DNA of 64,000 nucleotides, taken from contig CAZXOK010000004.1 in NCBI GenBank assembly GCA_964642175.1, positions 186,001 to 250,000 on the forward strand, in the 5' to 3' direction. Within the stretch, counting starts at the first letter, position 1, and the number at the start of each line of letters is the position of its first letter. The notes under the pieces are model-generated. The model did not search any database. It saw only the letters and a program-made list of their open reading frames with translations, and was not told where the DNA came from. This document shows positions 18,375 through 26,504 of this stretch, one piece after another. A program made the position numbers and the translations under genes. The DNA comes from JANQGG01 sp964642175 (GTDB lineage Bacteria > Bacteroidota > Chlorobiia > Chlorobiales > Chloroherpetonaceae).

Positions 18375-18563
18375 CTAAGAATTTTGTCATGACTTATGGG
18401 CAGGTTAAGAAATCAATACGGCAATATACAAGTCTTCCGAATAGATTTCCAAGTTTGAACTTTCAGCTACGCTTCACAGGTTAAATGATTGTATTATTTT
18501 AAAATATGCACCTGATCGCCTAAATTGAGCTACAAAGGTGAATTAATATGATGAAGTCTGAAC

Positions 18564-18884
18564 ATGACATTTCCAGAATGCGCTCTCTACACGGCTGAAG
18601 ACAGTTTCTACTGCCAGTGTGCCGGTTGCCCGGTTGTCTCAAATTCTACACCCGGCTGCGTTCTTGAAGAACTGCCCGATGGCACCTATGAATTTAAAGG
18701 CCATACACCAGGCGGAGGGGTAAAGGCCTTATTTTTCTTTACCGACAATAGCGGTGCAAAAGTCCCAAAAGAAGATGCCATTCATGTTGAAATACGTGAA
18801 TACGACAAGAATGGAAAACAAATCGGGATATTATTCGGACTTGTTGATCCTGAAGGCTTGTCCAATCCTCCCATAATGCAATAA
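18564..18884 (+). CDS. hypothetical protein with Cys-rich N-terminus
   Basis: A protein of 106 aa that I do not recognise. It has a cluster of Cys in the first 32 residues (Cys6, Cys18, Cys20, Cys23, Cys32), suggesting a small metal or cluster site or disulfides. A TYEFKGHTPGGGVKALFFF beta-like stretch follows, then a charged region. There is no signal peptide, so it is probably cytoplasmic. It lies 58 bp upstream of the ferredoxin-NADP reductase gene on the same strand, so a redox link is possible but only inferred. Confidence 0.6.
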   Translation: MTFPECALYTAEDSFYCQCAGCPVVSNSTPGCVLEELPDGTYEFKGHTPGGGVKALFFFTDNSGAKVPKEDAIHVEIREYDKNGKQIGILFGLVDPEGLSNPPIMQ

Positions 18885-18941
18885 CTGCATTTAGATCATA
18901 GTCCGGAAACTTTATCAAGAACCACTTTTAATTATTGATTT

Positions 18942-19955
18942 ATGAGTTCGTCAAAAACCATTGATACCAATCAGTTTACAGAAGTCAGAGATTTAACCAT
19001 TATTGGTGGTGGTCCTACCGGAATATTTGCTGCAGTACAGTGCGGTATGCACCATATCAACTGTCGGGTTATCGATAGCATGCCTGCGCTGGGTGGCCAG
19101 CTAACCGCCTTATATCCAGAAAAACATATCTACGATGTGGCTGGCTTCCCGGAAGTGTCGGCTGCGGGATTGGTTGATCAGCTCTGGTCACAGGCATCCA
19201 GATACAAACCGGATGTTGTTCTTGATGACCAGGTGGTCGATTTAAAAAAGCTAGATGATGGGTCATTTGAAGTTACCACGGCAAATGGCAAAATCTTCTA
19301 CTCGCGAGCTATACTTATTGCTGCGGGCCTGGGTGCGTTTTCACCCCGAAAGCTGCCTCAACTTGCGGCTTATGAGTATTTGGAAGAAAAACAAATTTTC
19401 TACAATGTCCGCAACATAAATGATTACAAAGGCACAAGGGTGGTAATTGTAGGTGGCGGTGATACCGCAATGGATTGGACTATGGCCCTGTTAGATATTG
19501 CTGAGGAAGTGACTCTGTTGCATCGGATGAAAGAATTCCAGGCCCATGCCAAAACGGTTGCCGATGCTTTTGAAGCCGCTGAAGCCGGCAAACTTAAAAT
19601 TCACCTCCAGGCGGAAGTAACTGACCTGGATGCCAACCCGGATCTTGAACAGGTGCATGTTAAAACCAAAGATGGCCAGATTACCATTGCTGCTGATCGT
19701 CTGTTACCTTTGATTGGCTTTAAATCCAATATCGGGCCTATAAAAGAATGGGGACTGGAACTTCAAAAAAACGGCATTATGGTCGATAACCATATGCAAA
19801 CCTCAGTAGAAGGCATCTATGCAGCCGGAGATATTGCCGTATATGAAGGCAAACTTAAACTCATCCAAACCGGTTTGAGCGATGCCTCAATGGCTGTGCG
19901 TCATAGCCTGCGTTACATTAAACCCAAGGACAAAAAGAAAGCCCCTATGGGTTGA
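18942..19955 (+). CDS. ferredoxin/flavodoxin-NADP(+) reductase, thioredoxin-reductase type
   Basis: A protein of 337 aa. An FAD Rossmann motif GGGPTG near residue 23, GGQLTALYPEK, an NADPH motif VVGGGDTAMDW around residue 170, and a late YAAGDIAVYEGKL are all present. The active-site CxxC of thioredoxin reductase is absent, and the C-terminus carries an extra helix, both as in YumC-type ferredoxin-NADP reductases. It passes electrons between NADPH and ferredoxin in the cytosol. It precedes menA by 34 bp. Confidence 0.92.
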   Translation: MSSSKTIDTNQFTEVRDLTIIGGGPTGIFAAVQCGMHHINCRVIDSMPALGGQLTALYPEKHIYDVAGFPEVSAAGLVDQLWSQASRYKPDVVLDDQVVDLKKLDDGSFEVTTANGKIFYSRAILIAAGLGAFSPRKLPQLAAYEYLEEKQIFYNVRNINDYKGTRVVIVGGGDTAMDWTMALLDIAEEVTLLHRMKEFQAHAKTVADAFEAAEAGKLKIHLQAEVTDLDANPDLEQVHVKTKDGQITIAADRLLPLIGFKSNIGPIKEWGLELQKNGIMVDNHMQTSVEGIYAAGDIAVYEGKLKLIQTGLSDASMAVRHSLRYIKPKDKKKAPMG

Positions 19956-19989
19956 AGTCTTAAGTTGCTGTGGATAATTATTTTTTTTC

Positions 19990-20913
19990 ATGACCCACTC
20001 AGACATAGCCTCAGAAAGTAAACGTATCTCACCAGTTCAGGTCTGGCTCGAAGCCCTGCGTCCGAAAACCCTGCCTGCCGGAGCAGCCCCGGTAGTCCTG
20101 GGCTCTGCACTGGCCTTTACCTATGAAACATTTTCCCTGGTTCCGGCCGTGGTTGCCCTGGTTTGCGCCTTGTTCATCCAAATCCTCTCCAATTTTATCA
20201 ACGAAATATACGATCACCGCAAAGGCGCCGATACCCAGGAACGCCTGGGACCTACCCGTGCGGTTGCCAAAGGCCTGATCCCGGAAAAAGCCATGATCCG
20301 TGCATCTGTAGCACTTGCCTCCAGTACCTTTTTTATTGGTTTGTACCTGGTCTACCTTGGCGGCTGGCCTATTTTTGTGATCGGCCTGTTTTCACTTTTC
20401 TTCGCCTGGGCCTATACCGGTGGGCCTTACCCTCTGGCCTATAAGGGTGTAGCCGATTTTTTTGTATTTATTTTTTTTGGTGTTATTGCTGTTTGCGGCA
20501 CCTATTACCTCCAAGCCGGAACTGTTAGTTTTGAAGCATTTATGGTTAGCATTACCCCCGGTGCTTTATCCATGAACATACTTGGTGTAAATAATATCCG
20601 CGATATTCACACCGACCCTAAAGCAGGTAAAATTACCCTGGCTGTTCGTCTTGGGGCAGATAATGCCAAAGTGATGTATGTTTTTTTACTGGTACTCTCG
20701 TTTATCCCGGCGTTGTACCTTTTAAGCACAGGCTTTTCTTTCTGGATTCTGATACAATTTCTGGCCTTACCACTGGGCATAAAACTTATCAAGCAATTAT
20801 ATGCACTAACCGGTGCCGATTTAAATGGCGTGCTTGCCGGAACAGCTAAATTCCTGGCCATCAGTTCATTGCTTCTTTCTTTGGGGCTCATTCTTGCAGC
20901 TTTCATGAAATAA
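19990..20913 (+). CDS. menA: 1,4-dihydroxy-2-naphthoate polyprenyltransferase
   Basis: A protein of 307 aa with about nine membrane helices. The two Asp-rich prenyl-diphosphate motifs of the UbiA superfamily appear as NEIYDHRKGADT (about 75) and NNIRDIHTDPKAGK (about 200). The opening VWLEALRPKTLPAGAAPV is the MenA N-terminus. It attaches the isoprenoid tail to DHNA, giving demethylmenaquinone, so the organism uses menaquinone. Other men genes are not in the window. It lies in a dense plus-strand run with the FNR and aguB genes. Confidence 0.92.
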   Translation: MTHSDIASESKRISPVQVWLEALRPKTLPAGAAPVVLGSALAFTYETFSLVPAVVALVCALFIQILSNFINEIYDHRKGADTQERLGPTRAVAKGLIPEKAMIRASVALASSTFFIGLYLVYLGGWPIFVIGLFSLFFAWAYTGGPYPLAYKGVADFFVFIFFGVIAVCGTYYLQAGTVSFEAFMVSITPGALSMNILGVNNIRDIHTDPKAGKITLAVRLGADNAKVMYVFLLVLSFIPALYLLSTGFSFWILIQFLALPLGIKLIKQLYALTGADLNGVLAGTAKFLAISSLLLSLGLILAAFMK

Positions 20914-20959
20914 ATTATATTCCCTGCCTTATATGCCTGACCAATTTAGATAACCTGGT

Positions 20960-21835
20960 ATGAATGAACCTGTTGTTGAACTTGGACTGATCCAAATGCA
21001 ATGCACTTCGGATCGTGAAACAAATCTGGATAAAGCCGTTCACAATATCCGTTTGGCCAAAGAGCAAGGGGCACAGGTTATTGTGCTTCAGGAATTGTTC
21101 AGTTCGCTGTATTTTTGCCAGACCGAAAGTTATGAGCCTTTTGAACTGGCCGAATCCGTTCCGGGACCTACAACAGATAAACTTCAGGAACTGGCTGGTG
21201 AGCTTGGCGTGGTTATCGTGGCTTCTCTTTTTGAAGCCCGCACAAAAGGGCTTTACCATAATACCACGGCTGTTCTGGATGCAGATGGAGGCTATCTGGG
21301 CAAGTACCGGAAAATGCATATTCCGGACGATCCCGGATTTTACGAGAAATTTTATTTTACACCTGGCGATCTGGGCTACAAGGTATTTAAAACCAGATTT
21401 GCCAATATCGGGGTATTAATTTGCTGGGATCAATGGTTCCCGGAAGCTGCCCGGCTCACTGCCCTTAAAGGCGCTGATATCCTGGTCTACCCTACAGCTA
21501 TCGGATGGGGTGCGGCTGATAGTGATAAAACTCTTAGACAAGCTCAGCATCAGGCCTGGGAGACCATCCAAAAGAGCCATGCCATTGCCAACGGGATATT
21601 TGTGGCTGCTGTTAATCGCGTGGGCCTTGAGAGCCAACTGGAATTCTGGGGTCAGAGTTTTGTTGCCTCACCTTTTGGTGAACTTATCGCCAGAGCTTCA
21701 GCGGAACACGAAGAGATACTCCTGGCCAAATGCAGGCTGAACCAGATTAAATCCTACCGGGAGCATTGGCCATTTTTGCGCGACCGGCGCATTGAGAGTT
21801 ACACACCACTCAGTGCCCGATACCTGGATGACTAA
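20960..21835 (+). CDS. aguB: N-carbamoylputrescine amidase
   Basis: A protein of 291 aa of the nitrilase superfamily. The catalytic triad is visible: Glu in VLQELFSS (about residue 43), Lys in GKYRKMHIPDD (about 118) and Cys in VLICWDQWFPE (about 155). The YRKMHIPDDPGFYEKFYFTP region is characteristic of the AguB subgroup. It converts N-carbamoylputrescine to putrescine, CO2 and ammonia. The partner aguA lies 1.35 kb downstream, separated by a protease gene, which supports the assignment. Confidence 0.93.
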   Translation: MNEPVVELGLIQMQCTSDRETNLDKAVHNIRLAKEQGAQVIVLQELFSSLYFCQTESYEPFELAESVPGPTTDKLQELAGELGVVIVASLFEARTKGLYHNTTAVLDADGGYLGKYRKMHIPDDPGFYEKFYFTPGDLGYKVFKTRFANIGVLICWDQWFPEAARLTALKGADILVYPTAIGWGAADSDKTLRQAQHQAWETIQKSHAIANGIFVAAVNRVGLESQLEFWGQSFVASPFGELIARASAEHEEILLAKCRLNQIKSYREHWPFLRDRRIESYTPLSARYLDD

Positions 21836-21914
21836 CAGCCGAAACGTTCTTGCATTTACAACGGTTTGGCATCAACAAAAAGATATTTACCGCTAATCAA
21901 TCAGGACTGACTTC

Positions 21915-23186
21915 ATGAACATCTACGCCGCTATAATTGCGTTTACTTTAATTGGAACATATATCTTAAAGCTGGTTTCCAGCAGCATGAACCTCAAAGC
22001 TGCTTCCAGCACATTGCCAAAAGAGTTTGAAGGTACCTATGAGCCGGAAGCCTATGCCAAATCTCAGCAATACCTTTCTGCCCAAACCCGTTTCGGGCTT
22101 TTTCATGAAACCTTCGACCTGGCGCTGATTTTAAGTTTCTGGTTCCTTGGAGGCTTTAACTGGCTCGACCAGTTTGCCTCCGGCTTTGACTATGGTGTTT
22201 TGGTGAGCGGACTGATATTTATCGGGGTGCTTTTGCTGGCCCAAAGTCTTATCAACTTACCCTTTGAGCTGTATTCGACATTTATTATAGAAGAAAAATT
22301 CGGGTTTAATAAAACCACCCTGGCTACTTTTTTTAGTGATCACGCCAAAGGCCTGGTTTTAGCCGTTATCCTCGGAGCACCATTGCTTGCTGGTATTATC
22401 TGGTTCTTTGAGTATGCCGGACCTTTAGCCTGGCTATGGTGCTGGTTGACCATTACTGTTTTCACACTGGTATTGCAATACGTGGCCCCGACCTGGATTA
22501 TGCCCATGTTCAACAAGTTTGTACCGATTGAAGAAGGAGAATTGAAAACCGCTATTCTCAATTATGCCAAGTCGGTAAACTTTCCGCTTACTGGTATTTA
22601 TGTTATTGACGGCTCCAAGCGCTCCACCAAATCCAACGCCTTTTTTACAGGATTTGGTAAAAACAAGCGCATTGCCTTGTTCGATACCCTGATCAAGAAC
22701 CACACCACAGATGAGCTTGTCGCTATCCTGGCCCATGAAATAGGCCATTACAAAAAGAAGCACATTCAAAAAGGCATGGCCATCAGCATTTTGCATACCG
22801 GCATTCTCTTCTTTTTGCTATCGCTCTTCCTTAAAGAACAGGCGTTGTTTGATGCCTTTTTTATGGATCAGATTTCGGTCTATGCCGGGCTGATCTTCTT
22901 TGGCCTGCTTTATTCTCCGATTGAGTTCATCTTATCTATTGGTATGCAGATCTTTTCGCGCAAAAATGAATTCGAGGCCGATCATTTTGTTTCGCAAACC
23001 TTCTCAAATCCACTCGCTTTGGTAGATGCGCTTAAAAAGTTATCGGTTAATAACCTTTCGAACCTGACACCTCATCCGTTTTATGTCTTTTTAAATTATT
23101 CGCATCCACCTGTGCTTACCCGGATCGAAACATTGCGTAAAACCGTTGAGCAGGCGCAAACAAACCAAAACACTCAATTTGCCTGA
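21915..23186 (+). CDS. M48 family membrane metalloprotease (Ste24 / CAAX prenyl protease 1 type)
   Basis: A protein of 423 aa. The N-terminal M48_N region has several helices and ends at NKFVPIEEGEL; the protease domain has the zinc motif HEIGH (His274, His278) and the third ligand Glu352 in NEFEADHF. Membrane helices flank the active site, as in Ste24. Bacterial homologues are envelope proteases with unknown natural substrates; bacteria have no CAAX prenylation, so the name reflects homology only. It lies between aguB and aguA, and aguA starts 1 bp after its stop. Confidence 0.92.
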   Translation: MNIYAAIIAFTLIGTYILKLVSSSMNLKAASSTLPKEFEGTYEPEAYAKSQQYLSAQTRFGLFHETFDLALILSFWFLGGFNWLDQFASGFDYGVLVSGLIFIGVLLLAQSLINLPFELYSTFIIEEKFGFNKTTLATFFSDHAKGLVLAVILGAPLLAGIIWFFEYAGPLAWLWCWLTITVFTLVLQYVAPTWIMPMFNKFVPIEEGELKTAILNYAKSVNFPLTGIYVIDGSKRSTKSNAFFTGFGKNKRIALFDTLIKNHTTDELVAILAHEIGHYKKKHIQKGMAISILHTGILFFLLSLFLKEQALFDAFFMDQISVYAGLIFFGLLYSPIEFILSIGMQIFSRKNEFEADHFVSQTFSNPLALVDALKKLSVNNLSNLTPHPFYVFLNYSHPPVLTRIETLRKTVEQAQTNQNTQFA

Positions 23187-23187
23187 A

Positions 23188-24243
23188 ATGACTGATATGT
23201 TACCTTCCGAACTGGGATTTAAATTGGCCCCGGAGTGGGCACCGCATAAATCAACCTGGCTGACCTGGCCACATAACAAGGATACCTGGCCGGGTAAATT
23301 CGACCCGGTTCCGGAAGTCTTCGGTGAGTTGTGCCGGGCTGTTTTACCTTATGAAACGCTCAATATTATCATTGATGATTTTGACAAGGAAGATGAGGCC
23401 CTGGATATTATTCTCAATTCAGCTGAAATGGCTAAATATTATAATAAGCTTGTCTTTCATCACTTCCCTTCGAACGACGCCTGGTGCCGCGATCATGGCC
23501 CTTGTTATGTTATAAAACCAGCCGAATACGGCAACCAGCGGGCCATCATTAACTGGGGATACAATGCCTGGGGAGGCAAATACCCGCCATTCGATCTCGA
23601 TAATGAGATCCCGTTACGCATTGCTGATCGGTTTAGTTTTAAAGTGTTCGATCCGGGTATGATCCTGGAGGGCGGTTCGATAGACACCAATGGACAGGGT
23701 TGTTTGCTTACCACACGCTCTTGCCTGTTAAATCCGAATCGCAATCCCGGTTTAACCGAATCCGAGATAGAACAGCGGCTTAAAGATTACCTGGGTGTAG
23801 AAAAAATCCTCTGGCTTCCCGGAGGCATTGTCGGCGATGATACCGACGGCCACATTGATGATATTGCCCGGTTTGTTAACCCAAATACCATTGTAGCAGC
23901 CGTTGAAGATAATCCCGATGACGAAAACTATGCCATATTGCGAGAAAACTTAAAACTGCTTACTGCCTTTACCGATACAGCCGGCAAACCATTTGATATC
24001 CATACCCTGCCCATGCCACCCAAAATCGAGTTCCAGGGTGAGCGCCTGCCGGCCAGTTACGCCAATTTCTACATTGCCAATAATGCGGTTGTAATGCCAA
24101 CTTTTGGCCACCCAACTGACCAGATCGCCTTAAACACCCTCAAACCACTTTTCCCGGATCGGGAAGTTGTGGGCATTAACTGCGCAGACCTGGTTTTGGG
24201 GCTTGGTGCCTTGCATTGCATCACCCACGAAGAACCTGAATAA
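23188..24243 (+). CDS. aguA: agmatine deiminase
   Basis: A protein of 351 aa from the ATG at 23188, which directly follows the protease stop. An in-frame earlier start would overlap the protease by 41 bp and add residues not typical of the family. The signature regions are WLTWPHNKDTWPG at the start, NDAWCRDHGP, GGSIDTNGQG, a DDTDGHIDDIARF loop and the nucleophile Cys in LGALHCITHEEP near the C-terminus. It hydrolyses agmatine to N-carbamoylputrescine, which AguB then turns into putrescine. Agmatine would come from an arginine decarboxylase, not seen here. Confidence 0.94.
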   Translation: MTDMLPSELGFKLAPEWAPHKSTWLTWPHNKDTWPGKFDPVPEVFGELCRAVLPYETLNIIIDDFDKEDEALDIILNSAEMAKYYNKLVFHHFPSNDAWCRDHGPCYVIKPAEYGNQRAIINWGYNAWGGKYPPFDLDNEIPLRIADRFSFKVFDPGMILEGGSIDTNGQGCLLTTRSCLLNPNRNPGLTESEIEQRLKDYLGVEKILWLPGGIVGDDTDGHIDDIARFVNPNTIVAAVEDNPDDENYAILRENLKLLTAFTDTAGKPFDIHTLPMPPKIEFQGERLPASYANFYIANNAVVMPTFGHPTDQIALNTLKPLFPDREVVGINCADLVLGLGALHCITHEEPE

Positions 24244-24258
24244 AAAGGCTGAATTGAT

Positions 24259-25689
24259 TTACAGCTTATACAATTTTAGGGCTTTTTCGCGCTGTATTTT
24301 ATGTTCAACAATCGGGAAGGGGTAAGACTTGCCAAGTATAATACCGCTCTCTTCAAGGCTCAATGGTGATTTTTTTTGCAAAGCATACGGCTCGTGAATA
24401 TGCGGTACCGGGATATCGCTTAGTTCAGGTACGAAACGGCGAATAAATGTCCCATCCGGATCAAACTTTATGGATTGAAGCGTAGGATTAAAAATTCTGA
24501 AATACGGCTGGGCATCCGTTCCTGTAGAGGCAGCCCACTGCCAGCCACTGTTGTTCTGCGCCAAATCGCCATCCACAAGATGCTGCATAAAAAACAGCTC
24601 GCCCCAACGCCAGTCAATCAGGAGATCTTTGCATAGGAAACTGGCCACGATCATCCTGAGCCGGTTGTGCATCCATCCGGTTTGCACCAGTTGCCTCATG
24701 GCTGCATCCACGATCGGGTAACCAGTTTGCCCGTTTTTCCAGGCCTCAAAAAACACCTCGTTATTTTCCCAGGCTATCCCATCCAGGTCTTGTTTAAAAC
24801 ACCCATGTTCCACATGCGGAAAATGATAGAGAATATTGAAATAAAACTCCCGCCAGATCAGTTCAGAGATAAAACCTTCAATATTCTTAACGCTGTCTTT
24901 GTTAGCTTGTCCAAGCTCTTCAAAAGCCTCAAAGAAAAGCTGTCGTATGGATATGGTTCCAAACCGTAAGTGGGCCGAAAGCCTGCTGGTTCCTTCAATG
25001 GCGGGAAAATCGCGCCGGGCTTTATAGTATTTCATCCCGTCGGCTTTAAACATTTGCCACTGTGTTTCGGCAGCCTGGATGCCACCGGTTACTTCAGGTT
25101 TTACATCACTTGCCGAAGATAGCGCCTCAGGCTTAGGTAATGGCAGGCCCGGCCATTGACTGGTTTTAACTATTTGCGGTTCAGGACTAGGCACTGGGAT
25201 ATGTTCTTTTTGGGTAAGCCAGTTTTTTTTGAAAGGTGAAAACACCGTATAGGGTTCATCTTTCTGTGTTTTGATAAGCGCGGGATGAAGAGCCAGGGTA
25301 TCAAAACATGCTCTTACCTCCACCCCTCTGTTCTGAAAATACGCTGTCACTTCATGATCGCGTATTTTGGCATAGCTTTCGTAATCCTCATTAAAAAAAA
25401 TGGCCGTTGCTCCGGTCTCTTTTTGAAGAGATTGAAGCACATCAAGAGGTTTGCCTCGCCTGAAGACAAGTTTGGCGCCTTTTTCATGGTAGCGTTGTTC
25501 GAGAGCTTCGAGCGACTCCAGCATGAAACGCACACAGGCAGGTGAAAAATCGGAGCGTTTGTTAAGAATATCATCATCAAATATGAAAAGCGGGATAATT
25601 TCTTTGGCGTGCTCAAGAGCCTTGTTGAGGGCTGTATTGTCTCTGAGCCTGATATCTCGCCGGTGCCACAAAATACAACGGTTGTGCAT
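24259..25689 (-). CDS. phr: deoxyribodipyrimidine photolyase (cryptochrome/photolyase family)
   Basis: A protein of 476 aa, the usual length. The N-terminal antenna domain starts CILWHRRDIRLRDNTALN; the FAD domain carries ELIWREFYFNIL, then MRQLVQTGWMHNRLRMIVAS and ASTGTDAQPYFRIFNP. These match class I CPD photolyases, which split cyclobutane pyrimidine dimers using blue light. It implies at least occasional light exposure. The antenna cofactor cannot be told from sequence. It starts 5 bp after the ABC ATPase gene on the same strand and converges on aguA with a 15-bp gap. Confidence 0.92.
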   Translation of the reverse strand: MHNRCILWHRRDIRLRDNTALNKALEHAKEIIPLFIFDDDILNKRSDFSPACVRFMLESLEALEQRYHEKGAKLVFRRGKPLDVLQSLQKETGATAIFFNEDYESYAKIRDHEVTAYFQNRGVEVRACFDTLALHPALIKTQKDEPYTVFSPFKKNWLTQKEHIPVPSPEPQIVKTSQWPGLPLPKPEALSSASDVKPEVTGGIQAAETQWQMFKADGMKYYKARRDFPAIEGTSRLSAHLRFGTISIRQLFFEAFEELGQANKDSVKNIEGFISELIWREFYFNILYHFPHVEHGCFKQDLDGIAWENNEVFFEAWKNGQTGYPIVDAAMRQLVQTGWMHNRLRMIVASFLCKDLLIDWRWGELFFMQHLVDGDLAQNNSGWQWAASTGTDAQPYFRIFNPTLQSIKFDPDGTFIRRFVPELSDIPVPHIHEPYALQKKSPLSLEESGIILGKSYPFPIVEHKIQREKALKLYKL

Positions 25690-25694
25690 GAGAC

Positions 25695-26468
25695 TTAAAC
25701 GGAAATATGAATTTGCATATTGCGGAATTTATGAACCAGATCGTCGGCCGAGAGTTCATATTTTTTATCCCCGGCTACATCAAAGAACGCTTTTCCCTGG
25801 TTCATCATCACCAGCCGGGTTCCAAAACCGACGGCCTGTTCCATGGAATGGGTTACCATAATTGCCGTAAGGCCATAAATAGCAACAATTTTCTCAGTTA
25901 TGTAAAGCACTTGCTCGGCCGAACGCGGATCCAGGGCAGCCGTGTGCTCATCCAGCAATAGAATTTTGGGTCGTTTGAGCGTGGCCATCAGGAGTGTCAG
26001 GGCCTGACGCTGCCCACCGCTAAGAAGCCCAATTGGGGTATCCAGTCTGTTTTCCAGGCCCATGCCGAATTCCTGGATGCGTTCCTTCAATTCGTTTAAT
26101 CGTGTTCGGTTAAGACCTATGCGTAGTTTTTTGGGCTGGCCGCGAAGAAAGGCCAGTTGAAGATTTTCGGCTATGGTCATGGAGGGTGCAGTGCCCAGGA
26201 AAGGATTCTGAAACACACGACCGATGTATTTGGCACGTTTGTGTTCGGGCCATAAACTAACATCGGTATCATCAATGCGGATCTGGCCACTATCGCCAAT
26301 AAAGCTTCCGGCCAGGGCATTAAGCAGGGTGGATTTCCCGCTGCCATTCGAACCAATCAGCAATACAAACTCCGATTTTTTTACATTCAGGCTGATATTA
26401 TCCAGTGCCTTGACTTCGTTTGGGGTGTTTTTGCCAAAAGTTTTTGTGAAATGTTTGATTGAAATCAT
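25695..26468 (-). CDS. ABC transporter ATP-binding protein (TrpXYZ-like system)
   Basis: A protein of 257 aa. Walker A is GSNGSGKST (about 39-47), the Q loop is in VFQNPFLGTAPSMTIAENL, the signature is LLSGGQRQA, Walker B is ILLLDEHTAALD and the switch His is in VTHSMEQA. The QNPFLGTAP segment and overall layout match the ATPases of putative tryptophan/tyrosine (TrpXYZ-like) importers. A matching permease of that class lies 3.9 kb upstream on the same strand, with a WD40 gene and a radical SAM gene in between. No substrate-binding protein is in the window. Confidence 0.9.
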   Translation of the reverse strand: MISIKHFTKTFGKNTPNEVKALDNISLNVKKSEFVLLIGSNGSGKSTLLNALAGSFIGDSGQIRIDDTDVSLWPEHKRAKYIGRVFQNPFLGTAPSMTIAENLQLAFLRGQPKKLRIGLNRTRLNELKERIQEFGMGLENRLDTPIGLLSGGQRQALTLLMATLKRPKILLLDEHTAALDPRSAEQVLYITEKIVAIYGLTAIMVTHSMEQAVGFGTRLVMMNQGKAFFDVAGDKKYELSADDLVHKFRNMQIHISV

Positions 26469-26504
26469 GGCCTGATTTTTAGGGCTTTAACGCCACAGAT
26501 TGGC

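Noticed and set aside
23146..23187. Upstream start for agmatine deiminase
   Set aside because: It would overlap the protease by 41 bp and add a basic tail foreign to the family.
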